A DNA stretch of 64,000 nucleotides from Mycteria americana (GCF_035582795.1 NC_134368.1:35772501-35836500), one strand, 5' to 3'; shown: positions 10,655 through 23,752, counted from the stretch's first letter. The notes: a model not told the origin generated them from the sequence alone. Program-made: numbers and translations.

Positions 10655-11271
10655 TGTCCTGGTTTTAGCTGGGATAGAGTTAATTTTCTCCCTAGTAGCT
10701 GGTACAGTGCTGTGTTGTGGATTTAGCATGAGAATAATGTTGATAACACACTGATGTTGCAGTTGTGGCTAAGCAGTGTTTATACTAAGGCAAGGACTTT
10801 TCAGCTTCCCATACTCTGCCAGCGAGGAGGTGCACAAGAAGCTGGGAGGGAGCACAGCCAGGACAGCTGACCCAAACTGACCATAGGGCTATTCCATACC
10901 ATATGATGTCATACTCAGTACATAAACTGGGGGGAGTTGGCCAGGCACAGCAATCACTGCTCGGGGACTGGCTGGGCATCAGTCGGCGGGTGGTGGGCAG
11001 TTACACCACTTGTTTTTTCTCTTGGGATTTTTTTCTTTCTCTCTCTCTCTCTTAGTTTCCCTTTTCATTACTATTATTATTATTATTATTGTTGTTGTTA
11101 TTGTTATTGTTGCTATTATTATTATTTTATTTCAACCATTAAACTGTTCTTATCTCAACCCTTGAGTTTTCTTATTTTTGCTCTTCAGATTCTCTCCCCC
11201 ATCCCACTGTAGGAGAGGGTGAGCGAGCGGCTGTGTGATGCTTGGTTGCCAGCTGGGATTAAACCACGACA
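10655..11271 (+). repeat. 3' LTR of the ERVL-like provirus
   Basis: The LTR starts TGTCCTGG and ends CCACGACA, pairing with 4320-4923. By-eye differences are mostly transitions, several at CpG (for example TGACGTCA to TGATGTCA). The microsatellite block differs most: here ATT/GTT repeats at about 11067-11130. ATTAAA at 11138-11143 is the polyadenylation signal that would end the viral RNA. Confidence 0.93.
11138..11143 (+). promoter_or_regulatory. LTR polyadenylation signal ATTAAA (3' copy)
   Basis: The hexamer is identical in sequence and surroundings to 4790-4795 in the 5' LTR. It is the copy that would terminate full-length transcripts. Confidence 0.6.
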
Positions 11272-11276
11272 TTAGG
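11272..11276. repeat. Target-site duplication, right copy (TTAGG)
   Basis: This is an exact match to 4315-4319, directly after the terminal CA of the 3' LTR. It shows that the two LTRs belong to one insertion that has not recombined with another locus. Confidence 0.92.
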
Positions 11277-12082
11277 GCACTTAAAATCTTTTTGGTTCCT
11301 CTCTACAATGTAGTTGCCTGCACATTAAGGCCTTAGGGATAAATTCTGAGGTCTGTTAACTGGGTTTATTGACAAGCTTGAAATTTTACCTTTTCTGTTT
11401 CTTTCATCCGATTTCTGCTGGCAAAATGTAGTTATTTAGAACTGGATTTATAGGAGGAACAGGTGGTGCATGAGAAATTCCAGCAGGAATTTACTTCTCC
11501 ATCTCAGTTTGGCACATGAATCCATACACTCTGCAGGGGAAAAAAAGCAAAGCTGCCTCAAAAACCATTTGTGTTAATGTACATACATCAAAGTCCATAG
11601 AGAAATAAGGAGAATGCACATATGAAAACAAATGCATTAACATTCTCATATCATTATTTTAGCATAAGACTACATCCACAGTTAAATAATATACAGTCAC
11701 ATCAATCAAAATCTTCTTTAAACAGAGGAGTCTTGTCCTATATACTGAATGGGAAATTCAGATTCACAACCTCCCAACTAAAACCACTCGGCTCATACTT
11801 CTTAAAAGTGCAAATCCGGGGATCTTTACCTCAAGCACCTCTACTGAATGAAATGTAAAGAGAGAAAAAAGGGAGGATGCATTTACGAAATACTCTACAG
11901 ATTAGCATTTAAACATCTCTTTAACTCAGGGCAGGCCTATGGCAAGTCTGTCATTGTTAAAGCAACCCTTTTATACTCCTTTTAAGCATCTTTTCACTCA
12001 CAATGTCCTCATGCATTCAAGTAAATACTAGTGGGAAGCTCCTAATATGTGTGCTTTTAAATGCTAATATCGGCATCGGTAT

Positions 12083-12307
12083 ATGATTCAGTTGCGATGT
12101 TGTAAAATGATGTGCAGTTATACAGAAATGCCATACTACCTGAGGAGGTACTTCTCTGTCTGCAAGGAAGGCGCTAGCTCAGCACAGAAACATAATCATG
12201 CTCTTTCTTTCCTACTCTGTATTTCAACAGCATTTGCTGCAGAGAGGTTGTTTTCCGCCGTCAGGTCTTTCTTGGAAGTTTATCATTACACACTTTCAGA
12301 CATTTAA
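12083..12307 (+). pseudogene. Possible relic of a hAT transposase C-terminus
   Basis: A 74-codon frame starting at ATG 12083 contains, near its end (about 12210-12306), a block L-L-C-I-x5-A-E-R-L-F-S-A-V followed by a stretch ending near a leucine-rich position. This resembles the hAT dimerisation domain, where C-(I/V), then E-R-(L/V/S)-F-S-A, is the hallmark also kept in ZBED-type domesticated genes. Only this piece is visible. No upstream catalytic region, terminal inverted repeats or 8-bp duplication was found. It would be an old decayed fragment; chance similarity is the main alternative. Confidence 0.35.
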
Positions 12308-15300
12308 AAAAACCCGCAACACCAATTACAATTCAGTCAGTGGTGTTCCATGAACATTAAAAATGCCAAATCAACCTTGTAATGAGACTGCTCAATTCAA
12401 GTGCCCTTATCTTTGTTTCGTCTCTGATTTTTACAACCAAGAAACAGTGAAGACTGGCCTTTCAAATACCCTTTCTGTATGCATTCTATGAAACAGCACT
12501 GCCCAGATTTAGCAAAGTGCAATCTGCTAAATTGCAGTAGATGACTGAAATTTTACTTCAGTAGATTTTTTTTTTTTTACAGAGCAACTTAATGTTGATT
12601 CACCCTGTTGTGCTATCAGCTCAGAAAATTATGAAATCTTGAGGATGAATTCTGTCACACAGTCCCGTCACTGTCCCATTTCTTTCATTCCTAGACTGCA
12701 AGAAGGGTCCTTGGGGTGGGAGATTTCTGGACCACTGCTGCTGTATTTTTCTCCAGCACCACAACATTTTGCCCACCCATAAATGCAAAACACTGTCCTA
12801 AATTAAAATCTTAGTTCAACCTCAAACTGCAGATGAGGCTGAATTTTAGCCTTGGACATGTTCTGTCCTTTTTATCTACTGGGGTTGCCAGACTGGTTGC
12901 ACTACTTAGGTTATGAGCAGCAGTAGCAGAAGAGCACGTTCCACCCCTGCAGAGCAATTCATACCGCAGAAAGCGTGAGAGGGACTTTGGCTCAGTGGAG
13001 ATAAGCTGACAGGGAGGAAGAAGCAAAAGGGATAGGATGGCAACCTGGGACGCCACCCAAGTGAGTTGGTTTTTTGTGGTAAAAAGTAATAAGATTAGAC
13101 ATACAAATCACATCTTACATTAACAACATGGGTCTCATTACTATAATCTACTTTTTGACTTTACTGTGTTACCATCAACATTTACCTCTCCTGGTCATTT
13201 AACCACTTTTTTCACCTATTCAAATATTTTTGCTGGCTGGCTCTAACTTTCCACAACACCATAAAGCTCCTGGGACCTGTCCATGGTTAGTACAACTTCA
13301 TGCTCTGTACAACTCTGAATGCATATTTGCTCCATCTCTTCTCTTCTACTTTCCTCTCTATAGTTGATTGGATATAGTGGTGAATATTTATTTGACTGTC
13401 CAGAAGGCATTACCATTAAGACTGAACTGAACATAGCTGATCAAATATAGAGGGAAAAGTTATTGACCAAATACAAAAGGAGATGAAAAATTGTTTAACT
13501 TGTTCAAACAGACTAACATATCAGTATTGCTTGACTACTCTAGCTCTCTGCTCAGCTACTTACTTCAATCTCCATCTGTTGTTTGATTTTGGGGTTTTTT
13601 TTATCTTCATGAAGATAGTCCACAATAGTCCTGATGTGTGGAATGACTGTCAGCAATGTATTTGCTACCTTTCTGCTTAAAGCTTACTACTTCTGCAAAA
13701 AATCGTTTACCAGCAACTCCGCAGGATAATCTCTGCAAGGTAAATTAGCTTGCAGCAAACTTCATGGGTAAACTACCACCTGTACAAAAGCAGAGTAATT
13801 TACAGCTAGATTAGGTATCTTAAAGTTACTGTGCAGTCACTGAGATGTTGTCACATCCCTGTTTTTCTCAGGGGGAAACAAAATCTTGTAAGGCCTGTCC
13901 CTTTTATTTTTTGCTGACCCTTATGAACCCGACATTTTCCATGTCTTAGCTCTTTTCTTTTACTCTTGCACAACCAGCCCTGAAGAAACGTTCCAGTTTT
14001 ACAGAGCATTTCTCTGCAGATCGTAGTGCACGCCTTATGCTGATAAATTACTAAAATATAACTCATAATATCCAGAATATCCACAAAGAGGATGCAGAGA
14101 CATGGCTGACACTCAGGGAGAAGCAGTTGGAGGGATCCCCAGAGTATGTAATTCAGGATAGCTTGGCTGTTATCAATAGTTACTTTGGTTTACACCAGCT
14201 GAGGCAATGGTTAACTCTCTTTTAGCTCTATTAGCCTTTGTGCTACTCCACTCAGATCCTTGACCTTCTGTCTTAGTTTCATGGGTATCTTCATGTGTTT
14301 ACACTCTTCATACCATCTGCTGTTTATGGAATGACTCATTAATGAAATCCTTCTAGATGCAAGAGGAAGCCTTTTCTCACAAGCAGAAGCACCATATTTT
14401 CTCTGTGTCAAATCTCTCTGCAGAACCCTCTGCTATTGTGATGGGCCGTGTTAATGTTCTAAAACTACTGGCTACACCCCCACCCCCCCAGTCTGCTGTG
14501 CACTGGCATATGAGCTGAACTGATTACTCTGGTGTTTACAGTACTCCAGAGTTATGATTTCTATTACAAGTCAAAAGGAGAGTAGTTATCTTAGCCTACT
14601 CCACAGAGTTCATGTGAAAATTGTGGCCTCTTTGTTCTGAATATGTTCATTTGTTCAAATGTTCTGAATATGAACATTTCAGTAGTTTTATGCAGACATA
14701 TTTCTGATTACCCAGTAGTATCTTTCAAAAAAAAATTTAAAGTCTTTGATTTCTATATTTTAACTGTAAAAGTGAAACTTCAAAAAATTAATGTGTTTGT
14801 TATGATAAAAATGAAAAAGGGAATTACATAGAAGCCAAGAATATATTAGGTGGGATTTTGCCAGCAGTAAATGTTTGCTTGCAAATAATAAACCCTCCAC
14901 CAAGGAAATGGGTAACGAATTTGCTGGAAAAGTCCCTATTTCCATAGGTACGTTTGAAGTCCTTTTGTGAAATAAGATCAGGTACTTAACAAATTAAGAC
15001 ACAGAAATGAAAGTCTAATGTACTGAAAAAACATGTGTTTGGCTCTTTGTCAAAATTAAATGTGTTAGGAAAAGGGAAGCTGCATTTAATATCATATGAT
15101 ATCCCTATACTAGCAATTATAAAAAAATTATCAGTGTGGTACTAAATTTAACAGTTTTTCAGAATCTGTGGTTCTCACGTACCATGCATTTACACTGGGC
15201 AGGAAGAGTAATGGCTTCCTCGTACAATAAGGGCTATTGGTAAATTGTGGTAAACCAGGCAGAGCAACTAAATTCTGTCCTGGTAAAGGCAGTATCTTGA

Positions 15301-15545
15301 CTCCAGTAAAAATGATGTGCAATCACTGTTAACTCTATGGTTAGAAAAGCTGTAACTTAATGAAACTGATTTACTGGTTTTTGAAATGGTAGTAAGTTGC
15401 ATAAAATAAAATTGACTACAATTTATTTCTAATTGCCTGGTCATAAGTTTTTGAGAGTCATGTCATCTTGTGTGTTTGTATAATCCCTATGAGAATGTGG
15501 CTTCAGTGATGACTCTGGCTTCTGGCAGTCTTTCACTACAAATAC

Positions 15546-15564
15546 AATAATAATAATAATAATA
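15546..15564. repeat. AAT/TAA microsatellite
   Basis: About six perfect AAT units stand alone in noncoding DNA. Confidence 0.9.
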
Positions 15565-18500
15565 CTTAGCCATATCAGAAAACTACATTATCAAGGGATT
15601 TTAGGAAGATATCGTCTATTGATTTAAAATGGTCTATGAAACTTAAACCCATATTAAAATATTGTGCAATGTTATGGATAAAAATAACCTGCTAAAGCTA
15701 TTTAGACACGGACATATCATAATTCCCTGGTGCTTCTTTACCATTACAATGATTTTTAAAGGAAAATGCTTGATGTTCACCAAGGTTTTGATAATCAGGA
15801 AGTCTTAACCATTTCTTTAGAAATAGTGAGCAGTTTCCTTAATAGAAGGCAAATTAGAAATCTATGCTGCCAGTAGCAATTTGAAAATATCCCTACAAAT
15901 CTTTGAGATAAACCTACAAATGACATCCCATTTGCTTTATGTGCCAGTTGACATTATAGGCCAAATCTTGCCCTGTCCATAAAATATGGCTCCATGTGAT
16001 AAGGCAGGAATAATTTGTGGTAAGATTTAACCTTTCCTGAAGAAAATGGAAGAGAGAGTAAATGAGAAGGAGAAATACGTAGTGCTGAGCAATGGAGCAC
16101 AAAGACAAAGGAGGTTAAGAGAATTTTAGAACCAGAAAAGCAAATTGCATGCCAGGCAAAATAGTAGGTGCCTACTCCCAAGTTTGAGAATATTTAAATT
16201 ACATTTATTTGTAAATTACTTTCCTCCTGAGAGATACATACACAGATGGTTAGTTACTCAGTTGAAAAATGTGATGTTAAAACTAAAATATCTAAACTCA
16301 AGATAAGTGGGGGGTGTGTCTCTGTCTCATAATTTTTTTGATAGAATTATTAACTTTGAAAGAAAAACATAATTTAGGTAGGCAAGAAGCAGACACAGAG
16401 AATTTACGTTTGTTCAGTACTTTCACTAAAGAATCAAAGACTACTAGTGCTCTGCTTATATTCCAGAGGGTATTATTATTTTTCAGGGCAGATTTCCCTA
16501 ACTGAAAGGCCATAATACAAAAACACAACAGCCGTTTTGTTCAATCTGTTTTACTGGCAGAGACTATAATTCACCTAACTTCCTCCTGTGAATTAGAATT
16601 TCCAGTGTGCCCACTCCCAGTTCAGAGTGAACCTCAACAAATCTATAGATTATACACAAAGCTTAATGAAATTTGGTGGTTTCATGGAGTTTTTTCTTTT
16701 TTTTTTTTTTTTAGCTTGTGGTATCTCAAATATAAATGAACTAGAAAATTAACTTTAAGTACAATTGAAACACTGGCCACAAACTGTCTCAAATGAAAGT
16801 TTTAAATGAATCTGGTAAAAAGCCAAAGCAGGAGAATTTTTTGTGCAGCATTATTTTGGTGGGCTAACTTTTGAATAAGAAGTTGCCGTGTTTGCTTATT
16901 TATAGCATCTCATTTACATATGCAGTCCAGCTAATTCTTTGTGGAAATGCCTTGCAAGTGTGTATTTGTACAAGACCCATGGATATAAGCATTAGGTAAA
17001 ATAGTATCTGTGCTCCTTTACTGCAATGCTTGTTTTCTAGCAGTCAGACTTCTATAACAGTCAGGCAGTCAGAATATTTTCCTAAGTAATTATGGAAAGA
17101 AAAATAGAAAGTTCCAGCTCTTTAGAAGAATTATAATTGGAATAAAAAGACCCAATAGGGATTAGGTAAAAACCGATAAAAATCTTGCACATTGCCAGTT
17201 TTCTTCTATAAATGAAACTCTCAGTAAAGCTTGAAGGGCTAGCAATTGCCAGCAATAAGAAAATTCACAGAAAGGTAGAGCAATCTGTTGCTATTTTTGT
17301 CATTAACATTTCTTAAGAGTAATTATAAAATTCCTGAGGTTAACGTTACCTGAACAACAAAGATATTAATAAGGCATGCTTTGAAAGCAGATTTAGAGAA
17401 AGGATTTATCTATGCTAAAGTCATACATGTAACTTGCAGGATAAGTAATTTCTCTGCTCCTGTACCTGGACTGTTGCTCATAGCTGAGCCTGGCTGAATG
17501 AAGCCCTGCTTTGGCATCTCTATAGGACACTTCAGTTTGCTGCTAGAGCTACAGTGCACACGTTGCCAGTAGTGTAGTACAGATATTTTTCCAAGATGAG
17601 GACTGAAATCCAGCTAACCTCTGGTGCTTTCCCACATCTTTTAGACTGATGCCTGCAGCCTTCTGATCTGCAGGTTTTAAAAGCTGTCCTTTGAGCCTGT
17701 CCATAGCCTGAGGTGAGAGCCAGGAAGACAATGTACTTGCGAATGATCTTACACATACACACTTTACGGCTGAGCAAGTTATAAATAAATACCACATTAA
17801 ATTGCTGGTGATTTGGGGAAAGTATTATAACAAACAGGTACATTCATTCTGCATGAGAACAAATGAAACCTCCTCCACCTTGCAAAAGGATAAAAAGAAT
17901 AATATGAAGGGAGAAAAGGTAAAAGAAAAGTCTTTATTTGTTCCATTCAGTCATTTCCACCTGGGACATAATACTAGGCAGAAACTATTAACAATGGCTA
18001 AGAGGTATACAGAGCCATAGTTTCCTTAGGTTGACTTGGCGTACACCAATGAATCTATTCGTGCAGTCCTTGATGCCTTATCATGCGATGCAGAACACCT
18101 ATGTGTCGCACAGTCCTGCAAATGGCATGGCTGCATTTATTCCTGGTATCTCTAACTGAACAAATGCATAAAGCACCTCCTATAAATAGGGCATATCAGT
18201 GGACAGTTGTAAAGGCAAGAAAGAGTGCAATTCATTTTAGAAGTTAAAAGCCATTTTTTGTGTTTACGCTATCTTAACCAAAAGAGTTCAGAATTAAACC
18301 TAAAAAGAGAACATGGTTTCTGGTTTAGTAACAAAAGCAGTGCTTCAACTCATGGTCTGGTCACAGCATAGTTCTCCACAGAGCTCCATTTTCCAGCAGA
18401 AGGAACAGTTTTGGCTAAAAACACACCTAGCTCTGGAACTGCATGGTATATTGAGTGGGTGGCTTTTTGTTTTTTCTTTGGGGAAGTTCAAGCTCTTTGT

Positions 18501-20366
18501 TTTATCTGGCAAAAGGAAATTGATATCTGGAAACAGTATCATAATATGACATAATGTCTTGAATGAAAAAATTCTAGGAGACATATACATGCACTGCAGG
18601 AGCATATATTTTACTAAGAAGAAGGGGCTAAGCAAAGAGGATCACTTTCAAGTGTCATTGGCACAGACAGATTCCTGTACATCGCACAAGTAGGAACATC
18701 CTGAACTCCACGACAAAAGTCTTGTTAAAAGTTCATTGGGTTTCATGTTTCCCCAGACCACAATTTGTCCTTTGCTTTTCAGTTTCTAGGACATGAAGCT
18801 GTGTTGCGTTTGCACTTTTCTGGAACAGTTGGTGTCAGCTCTGGTCCTCTCTATTCTTCTGTCCTGTTTAGACCTTTTGGCAGCTGTTGCAAAGAGCAGA
18901 ATTGTTGCAGAAGAAAAAAAATAATAGAAAGATCACTGTTTTATGCTTATGATACTGCCAGCTTAAACCACAATCAGCACCAGAAGGTGTTCTGGAGCTG
19001 AGAAAATAATGTCATGGTCAATTTAATTGCTCAGGAATCACCTTGATCACTTTGTTCTGCTGCTTTTGTTTAAAGGTACTCCAACAAAGAAGAATTATCC
19101 CAGAAATGGGTATTAGAGAATATTAAGTAGTATTTGTCAAAGTAAATTCTATACAGTACATATATTAGTAAAAAAGCTAGGAATAGATAGATGTGTGTTT
19201 TTGCATACATATATATACATGCACAGACACTGACCAATTTATGCTGTATTCAAAATTAGTAACTTGAATATCAAATACATTCTAAAAGTCATAGATGGCC
19301 CAGAGTTGCATCACATACAGTAAGAGTTGGTGACCTATTCATCCTCAAATTATTCCCTTGACTCTCTCCCAGCAACTACATTTATGACATACTGTTTCTA
19401 TAAAGGTTGGGATATGAAGAGGAAGAAGGGCTTGAATGCTGAAAATGCAATTTACACATTACATGACTAACTGAAAGCAGGCAGGCCCAAGTAATTAGAT
19501 ATATTAAGAAATTATGTACATAAAAAATCCTTTTGTATTTTTTTAACTCTTTACTTATTCAAATATATTTGAAGTAGAAATAAATGAATGATCTACTTTC
19601 CCTTAGTCTCTGTTGCAGCTTGCCACACTTTAATAGGGTTAATGTTTCTTTCAAGCAAGATATTTCAAGAATTCAATTCATGTGTTTAAAATTTATTAAA
19701 AACCTTTTGAAAGCATTTAAAAACAACACTGAAAAAAAAAAGTAATTACCTGTGGTCACTGCTACTAGTACAGTCTTGTTCTTTCATGTTGACATTGTCT
19801 TGATTTATCTGTCTTTTGCCTATTTGTTCACATGTCTTATAGGAAGTAGCTCATATTTATTCATGAGTAGTTTTCTAGGGGTCAATGAAAATGCTACAGA
19901 TGTATGTGTAGTATAAATTAGATGCATTAGAAACAAATACAATTTTTCCCTGCTCTATGTACTATCTTTAGAGTTCTTTTTGTTTATGAAACAAGCAAGG
20001 TAAATGGTGCAGAATCAGAAAGTATTTATCAATTCCTTTGCAGACCATGATTTAATACCCTAATTAGACCTTGGGGAAAGAAAAAAAAATGATAGCACAA
20101 CTTATATTCACAGTAAAAACATTCAGAAACTAACCTTTAACTCTGGATAATCCTGACAAAAGTTTTAGAAAAAATATTCCTGGCTGTTCTTTTTTGGGGA
20201 TTACACACATACATTAAAGGTAGAATGCCCTGTTTAAATTTCCCTGAGCAACGTAAGGTTCCACATCCTGAAAAATTAACCTAACTGCCCAATGTGCTAG
20301 ATCCAGAAGTTGCTATATCATTTGTTAGCATGCCAAAGAAAATAATTTAGAAGTTTAATACAAACC

Positions 20367-20936
20367 TGTTGTGGTTTAACCCCAGCCAACAACTAAGCAC
20401 CACACAGCCGCTTGCTCACTCCCCCCACCAAGAATAAAAAAGGAGAAAACTCATGGGTTGAGGTAAAGACAGTTTAATAAGTAAAGCAAAAGCTGTGCAC
20501 ACAAGCAAAGCAAAACAAGGAATTCATTCACTACTTCCCATGGGCAGGCAGGTGTTCAGCCATTTCCAGGAAAGCAGGGCTCCATCATGTGTGACGGTTA
20601 CTTGGGAAGACACCATCACTCCAAATGTCCCCCCTTTCCTTCTTCTTCCCCCAGATTTATATGCTGAGCATGACATCATATGGTATGGAATAGCCCTGGG
20701 GTCAGTTGGGGTCAGCTGTCCCAGCTGTGCCCCCTCCCAGCTTCTTGTGCACCCCCAGCCTACTTGCTGGTGGGGTGGGGTGAGCAGCAGAAAAGGCCTT
20801 GACTCTGTGTAAGCCCTGCTCAGCAGGAATGAAAACATCCCTGTGTTATCAACACTGTTTCCAGCACAAGTCCAAAACATAGCCCCGTACTAGCTACTGC
20901 GAAGAAAATTAACTCTACCGCAGCCAAAACCAAAGG
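20367..20936 (-). mobile_element. Solo LTR, ERVL-like family, sister subfamily
   Basis: On the minus strand this LTR ends ...GGGGTTAAACCACAACA (the + strand starts TGTTGTGG) and shares with the provirus LTR the GTTAATTTTC block, the block GCTATTCCATACCATATG, a polyadenylation signal (here ATTAAAC) and the 3' terminus. Its central part is different and includes a TATA box (TTTATATG on +, 20656-20663) and a CRE-like TGACATCA. The right boundary (the LTR's own start) is diverged, so 20936 is approximate. AAACC before 20367 has no secure partner on the other side. No internal retroviral sequence remains, as expected after LTR-LTR recombination. Confidence 0.85.
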
Positions 20937-21929
20937 AAGTGTTCAGTGATAAGAATCACTCAGTGTTCCAGGCTGAGATACAAAACAGGTCCATATAATT
21001 TAAATTATCACAATTCTAGTGACCCATTTTACTTCAGTATGAAGAAGTTTACCCAATTTTTCTTATCAAATAGCTTTAAGGTTTACCTCATTTGATTGGC
21101 CATTATTTGTCAGTTTCTTCAATTTTCCTTACACTGCTAGACATGGTTAGACACTATTTAGGTACTTATTAAACTGGATACATGTTTTAGTATAGGAAAT
21201 GACTATTCTGTAGAAAGTTCAAAGTTTAAAAAAAATGAAAAGTCCAACTTTCAGACAACTTTTAGGAGTTGCAGGAAGAGCCTGAAGACAGTCAAGTTTT
21301 ATTCCTGGCTTTTGTTTAGTAACTAACACAGAATTCAGTCCACCCTTTAGGTGATCTTTTTATCTTGGTGGCAATACAGACCAGCATAACAAAAACAGCT
21401 GTATTCCGATATGGACTTTTTCAAATTGGTGGTCTGACATCATCATGATACCTTAAGCTATGACATTTTTTTTGTTGAGATAGCAAATACTTATACTTTC
21501 CATTAACTTTAACCAATGTTGGTTAACAATTGTTAAAGTACATTTTATGTAGCTGCTTTGAATGTCATTTGCAAAGTGTGAATCAGTTAAAATATTTAGT
21601 TATAAACAGATGATTTATCAAATGAAAATACTACACGCATTTTGAGCTACTGAAAATAGTCTGCTATGTCAAAATGAGTAGTAGAAGATACATTTGTCAG
21701 ATGCAGATATTGCCATATGCAAGACACTTATTTTACATAACAGTAAGACCTTTTATAGTACTGCTAGAATAGTTGGGAAAAAAACAGGCAAGCTATGGGC
21801 ACAAGAGCACTTCTATGTGTACTTCAAACTCTACTATAGGATCACTGGCACTATTAATCTTTTATCTTTTTTGAGATGAGATGAATCCAGTGCTGAGACT
21901 GTCTTTAAAGGCACCTGAAGCAGGACAGT
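20937..21929. other. AT-rich noncoding interval between two solo LTRs
   Basis: About 1 kb of AT-rich sequence has only short frames (the longest around 60 codons). No repeat family, RNA gene or regulatory motif was recognised. Confidence 0.65.
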
Positions 21930-23088
21930 TGTGGTGGGCTGACCCTGGCTGGACACCAGGTGCCCACCAATCTATCACTCCCCTCCTTAGCTGGACTGGG
22001 GAGAGAAAATATAACAAAAGGCTTGTGATAAGGGCAGGGAGAGACCATTCACAAATTACTGTCACTGGCAAAACAGACTCTACTTGGGGAAATAAATTTA
22101 ATTTATTACTGATCAAATCAGAGTTAGGTAATGAGAAAATAAAAACTAAATCTTAAAACACCTTCCTCCACCCCTCCCTTCTTCCAGGGCTCACTTCACT
22201 CCTGATTTCTCTACCTCCTCCCGCCCAGCAGCACAGAGGGACAGGCAATGGGGGTTGCGGTCAGTTCATCACACTTTGTCTCTGCTGCTCCTTCCTCCTC
22301 AGGGGGAGGACTCCCCACACTCTTCCCCTGCTCCAGCGTGGGGTCACTCCTATGGGAGGCAGTTCTCCATGAACTGCTCCAACATGAGTCCTTCCCATGG
22401 GCTGCAGTTCTTCATGAACTGCACCAGCATGTGTCCCTTCCACAGGGTCACAAGTCCTGCCAGCAAACCTGCTCCAGCATGGGCTCCTCTCTGCATGGGT
22501 CCACAGGTCCTGCCAGGAGCCTGCTCCAGCACAGGCTTCCCATAGGGTTACAGCCTCCTTCAGGCAAATCCACCTACTCCAGCATGGGTCCTCCACAGGC
22601 TGCAGGTAGATATCTGCTCCACCATTAACCTCCATGGGCTGCAGGTGGATATCTGCTCCACCATTAACCTCCATGGGCTGCAGGTGGATATCTGCTCCAC
22701 CATTAACCTCCATGGGCTGCAGGGGGACAGCCTGCCTCACCATGGTCTTCACCATGGGCTGCAGGGGAATCTCTGCTTTGGCACCTGGAGCACCTCCTCC
22801 CCCTCTTTCTCCAATGACCTTGGCATCTGCAGGCCTGTTTCTCTCACATATTCTCACTCCTCTCTTCTGCTACAGTTGTGCAGGGTTTTTTTGTCCCCAT
22901 TCTTAAATATGTTATCCCAGAGGTGCTACCACCGTCACTGATGGGCTCGGCCTTGGCCAGCAGCGGGTCCATCCTGGAGCCGGCTGGCATTGGCTCTATC
23001 AGACACTGGGGAAGCTTCTAGCAGCTTCTCATAGAAGCCACCCCTGTAGCCCCCCGCTACCAAAACCTTGCCACACAAACCCAATACA
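21930..23088 (-). mobile_element. Solo LTR of a second, longer avian ERV family
   Basis: This 1159-bp LTR starts TGTGGTGGGC on the + strand and ends with CA at 23087-23088. Flanking ACAGT (21925-21929) and ACTGT (23089-23093) look like a target duplication with one mismatch. The GC-rich body, the repeated GGGCTGCAG/CTGCTCCA units and the block GGTGCCCACCAA match a long LTR family that I recognise as common in birds; its class I leave open. AATAAA on both strands near 22090-22107 could serve as the polyadenylation signal. Several frames of 90-200 codons on both strands arise from the codon-length repeats and should not be called genes. Confidence 0.82.
22598..22714. repeat. 39-bp minisatellite inside the solo LTR
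   Basis: Three head-to-tail 39-base units begin GGCTGCAGG at 22598, 22637 and 22676; a fourth start at 22715 quickly diverges and a looser copy begins at 22757. The first unit differs from the others by only one or a few bases. Because 39 is divisible by three, it keeps frames open on both strands. More diverged copies of the same theme extend over about 22330-22770. Confidence 0.93.
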
Positions 23089-23752
23089 ACTGTCTTTAGA
23101 GGCATGGGATAAGAAATGTAGTGTACGGTCCCTCTCATTATTTTATCTCCGTAAGGTATCTGCATTCTTTTTTTTGGTTTTACTCATTTTCATATGTGTC
23201 AGTCCAAAATCCACCTCCAGACTGTGACACTTGTTGATAAGGCCTAGATGTGAGGACTTAAAATTTGTAATCTTGCTCATGAGCTACTGTTCTGGAATTA
23301 ACTCCTTTTATCTGTTTACATACAGAAAAGTTTATTGGCTGTATTACAGGTTGTTCTGTTCTAGTTTAGCTCCATAACCTAGCACACAGTTCATAGTCAA
23401 AGTGTGCATTGATTGCAACCTTCTTCGTAAATTATTCAGATTTCTAAAAACATCTTGAAGAAGTATAAGAAAACTTAATAATTTTTGAAAGAAGACTTTA
23501 TGATCCATTTATCAACATTTTGCAGAACAAATTAAAAAACAGACAAGTAATTTGTTACAAATTATCTGCTTAGTTCTATTTTTTACTTAAATGATTTGTT
23601 TCCTTATACCTTTCCTGAATAGTAAAATGTTCTTTTTTCTTACTTGAAAAGTCAGATTACTGAACTCCGTAATGAATTCAAAAGAGTGCAAGATATTCAG
23701 TATACTATTCCCTGAATTAGTGAACCCTATGTTATATGATCCTTTAAGATGT

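Larger units (their letters stand above)
4320..11271 (+). mobile_element. Near-complete defective ERVL-like endogenous retrovirus
   Basis: This is a 6.95-kb provirus with two LTRs that both start TGTCCTGG and end CCAC(A/G)ACA, flanked by the TTAGG duplication. Internally it carries, in order, a primer-binding-site-like sequence, gag, protease, reverse transcriptase, RNase H, a zinc-binding HHCC region and an integrase core. No env or dUTPase is seen. The integrase/RT sequence style, the lack of env and the 5-bp duplication all fit the class III (ERVL) group; this is recognition by eye, not a search. The enzymes are interrupted by stops, mostly TGA, and by frameshifts. Aligning the two LTRs by eye outside the microsatellite gives about 17 differences in about 520 bases (roughly 3%). 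The element cannot encode a working polymerase or integrase. Confidence 0.93.
11277..20366. other. AT-rich noncoding interval
   Basis: About 9 kb separate the provirus from the first solo LTR. Open frames are short (up to about 100 codons) and have no recognised domain, apart from the hAT-like relic at 12083-12307. There are homopolymers (T run at about 16697-16712), an AAT microsatellite at 15546-15564 and a TA/CA-rich patch near 19200-19225. No RNA gene is supported. Confidence 0.65.

Noticed and set aside
22598..22770. CRISPR-like array
   Set aside because: The units are contiguous with no unique spacers and sit in an LTR of a vertebrate genome; it is a minisatellite.
22261..22857. 198-codon minus-strand frame and overlapping plus-strand frames
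   Set aside because: They are embedded in a solo LTR and kept open by 39-bp repeats.
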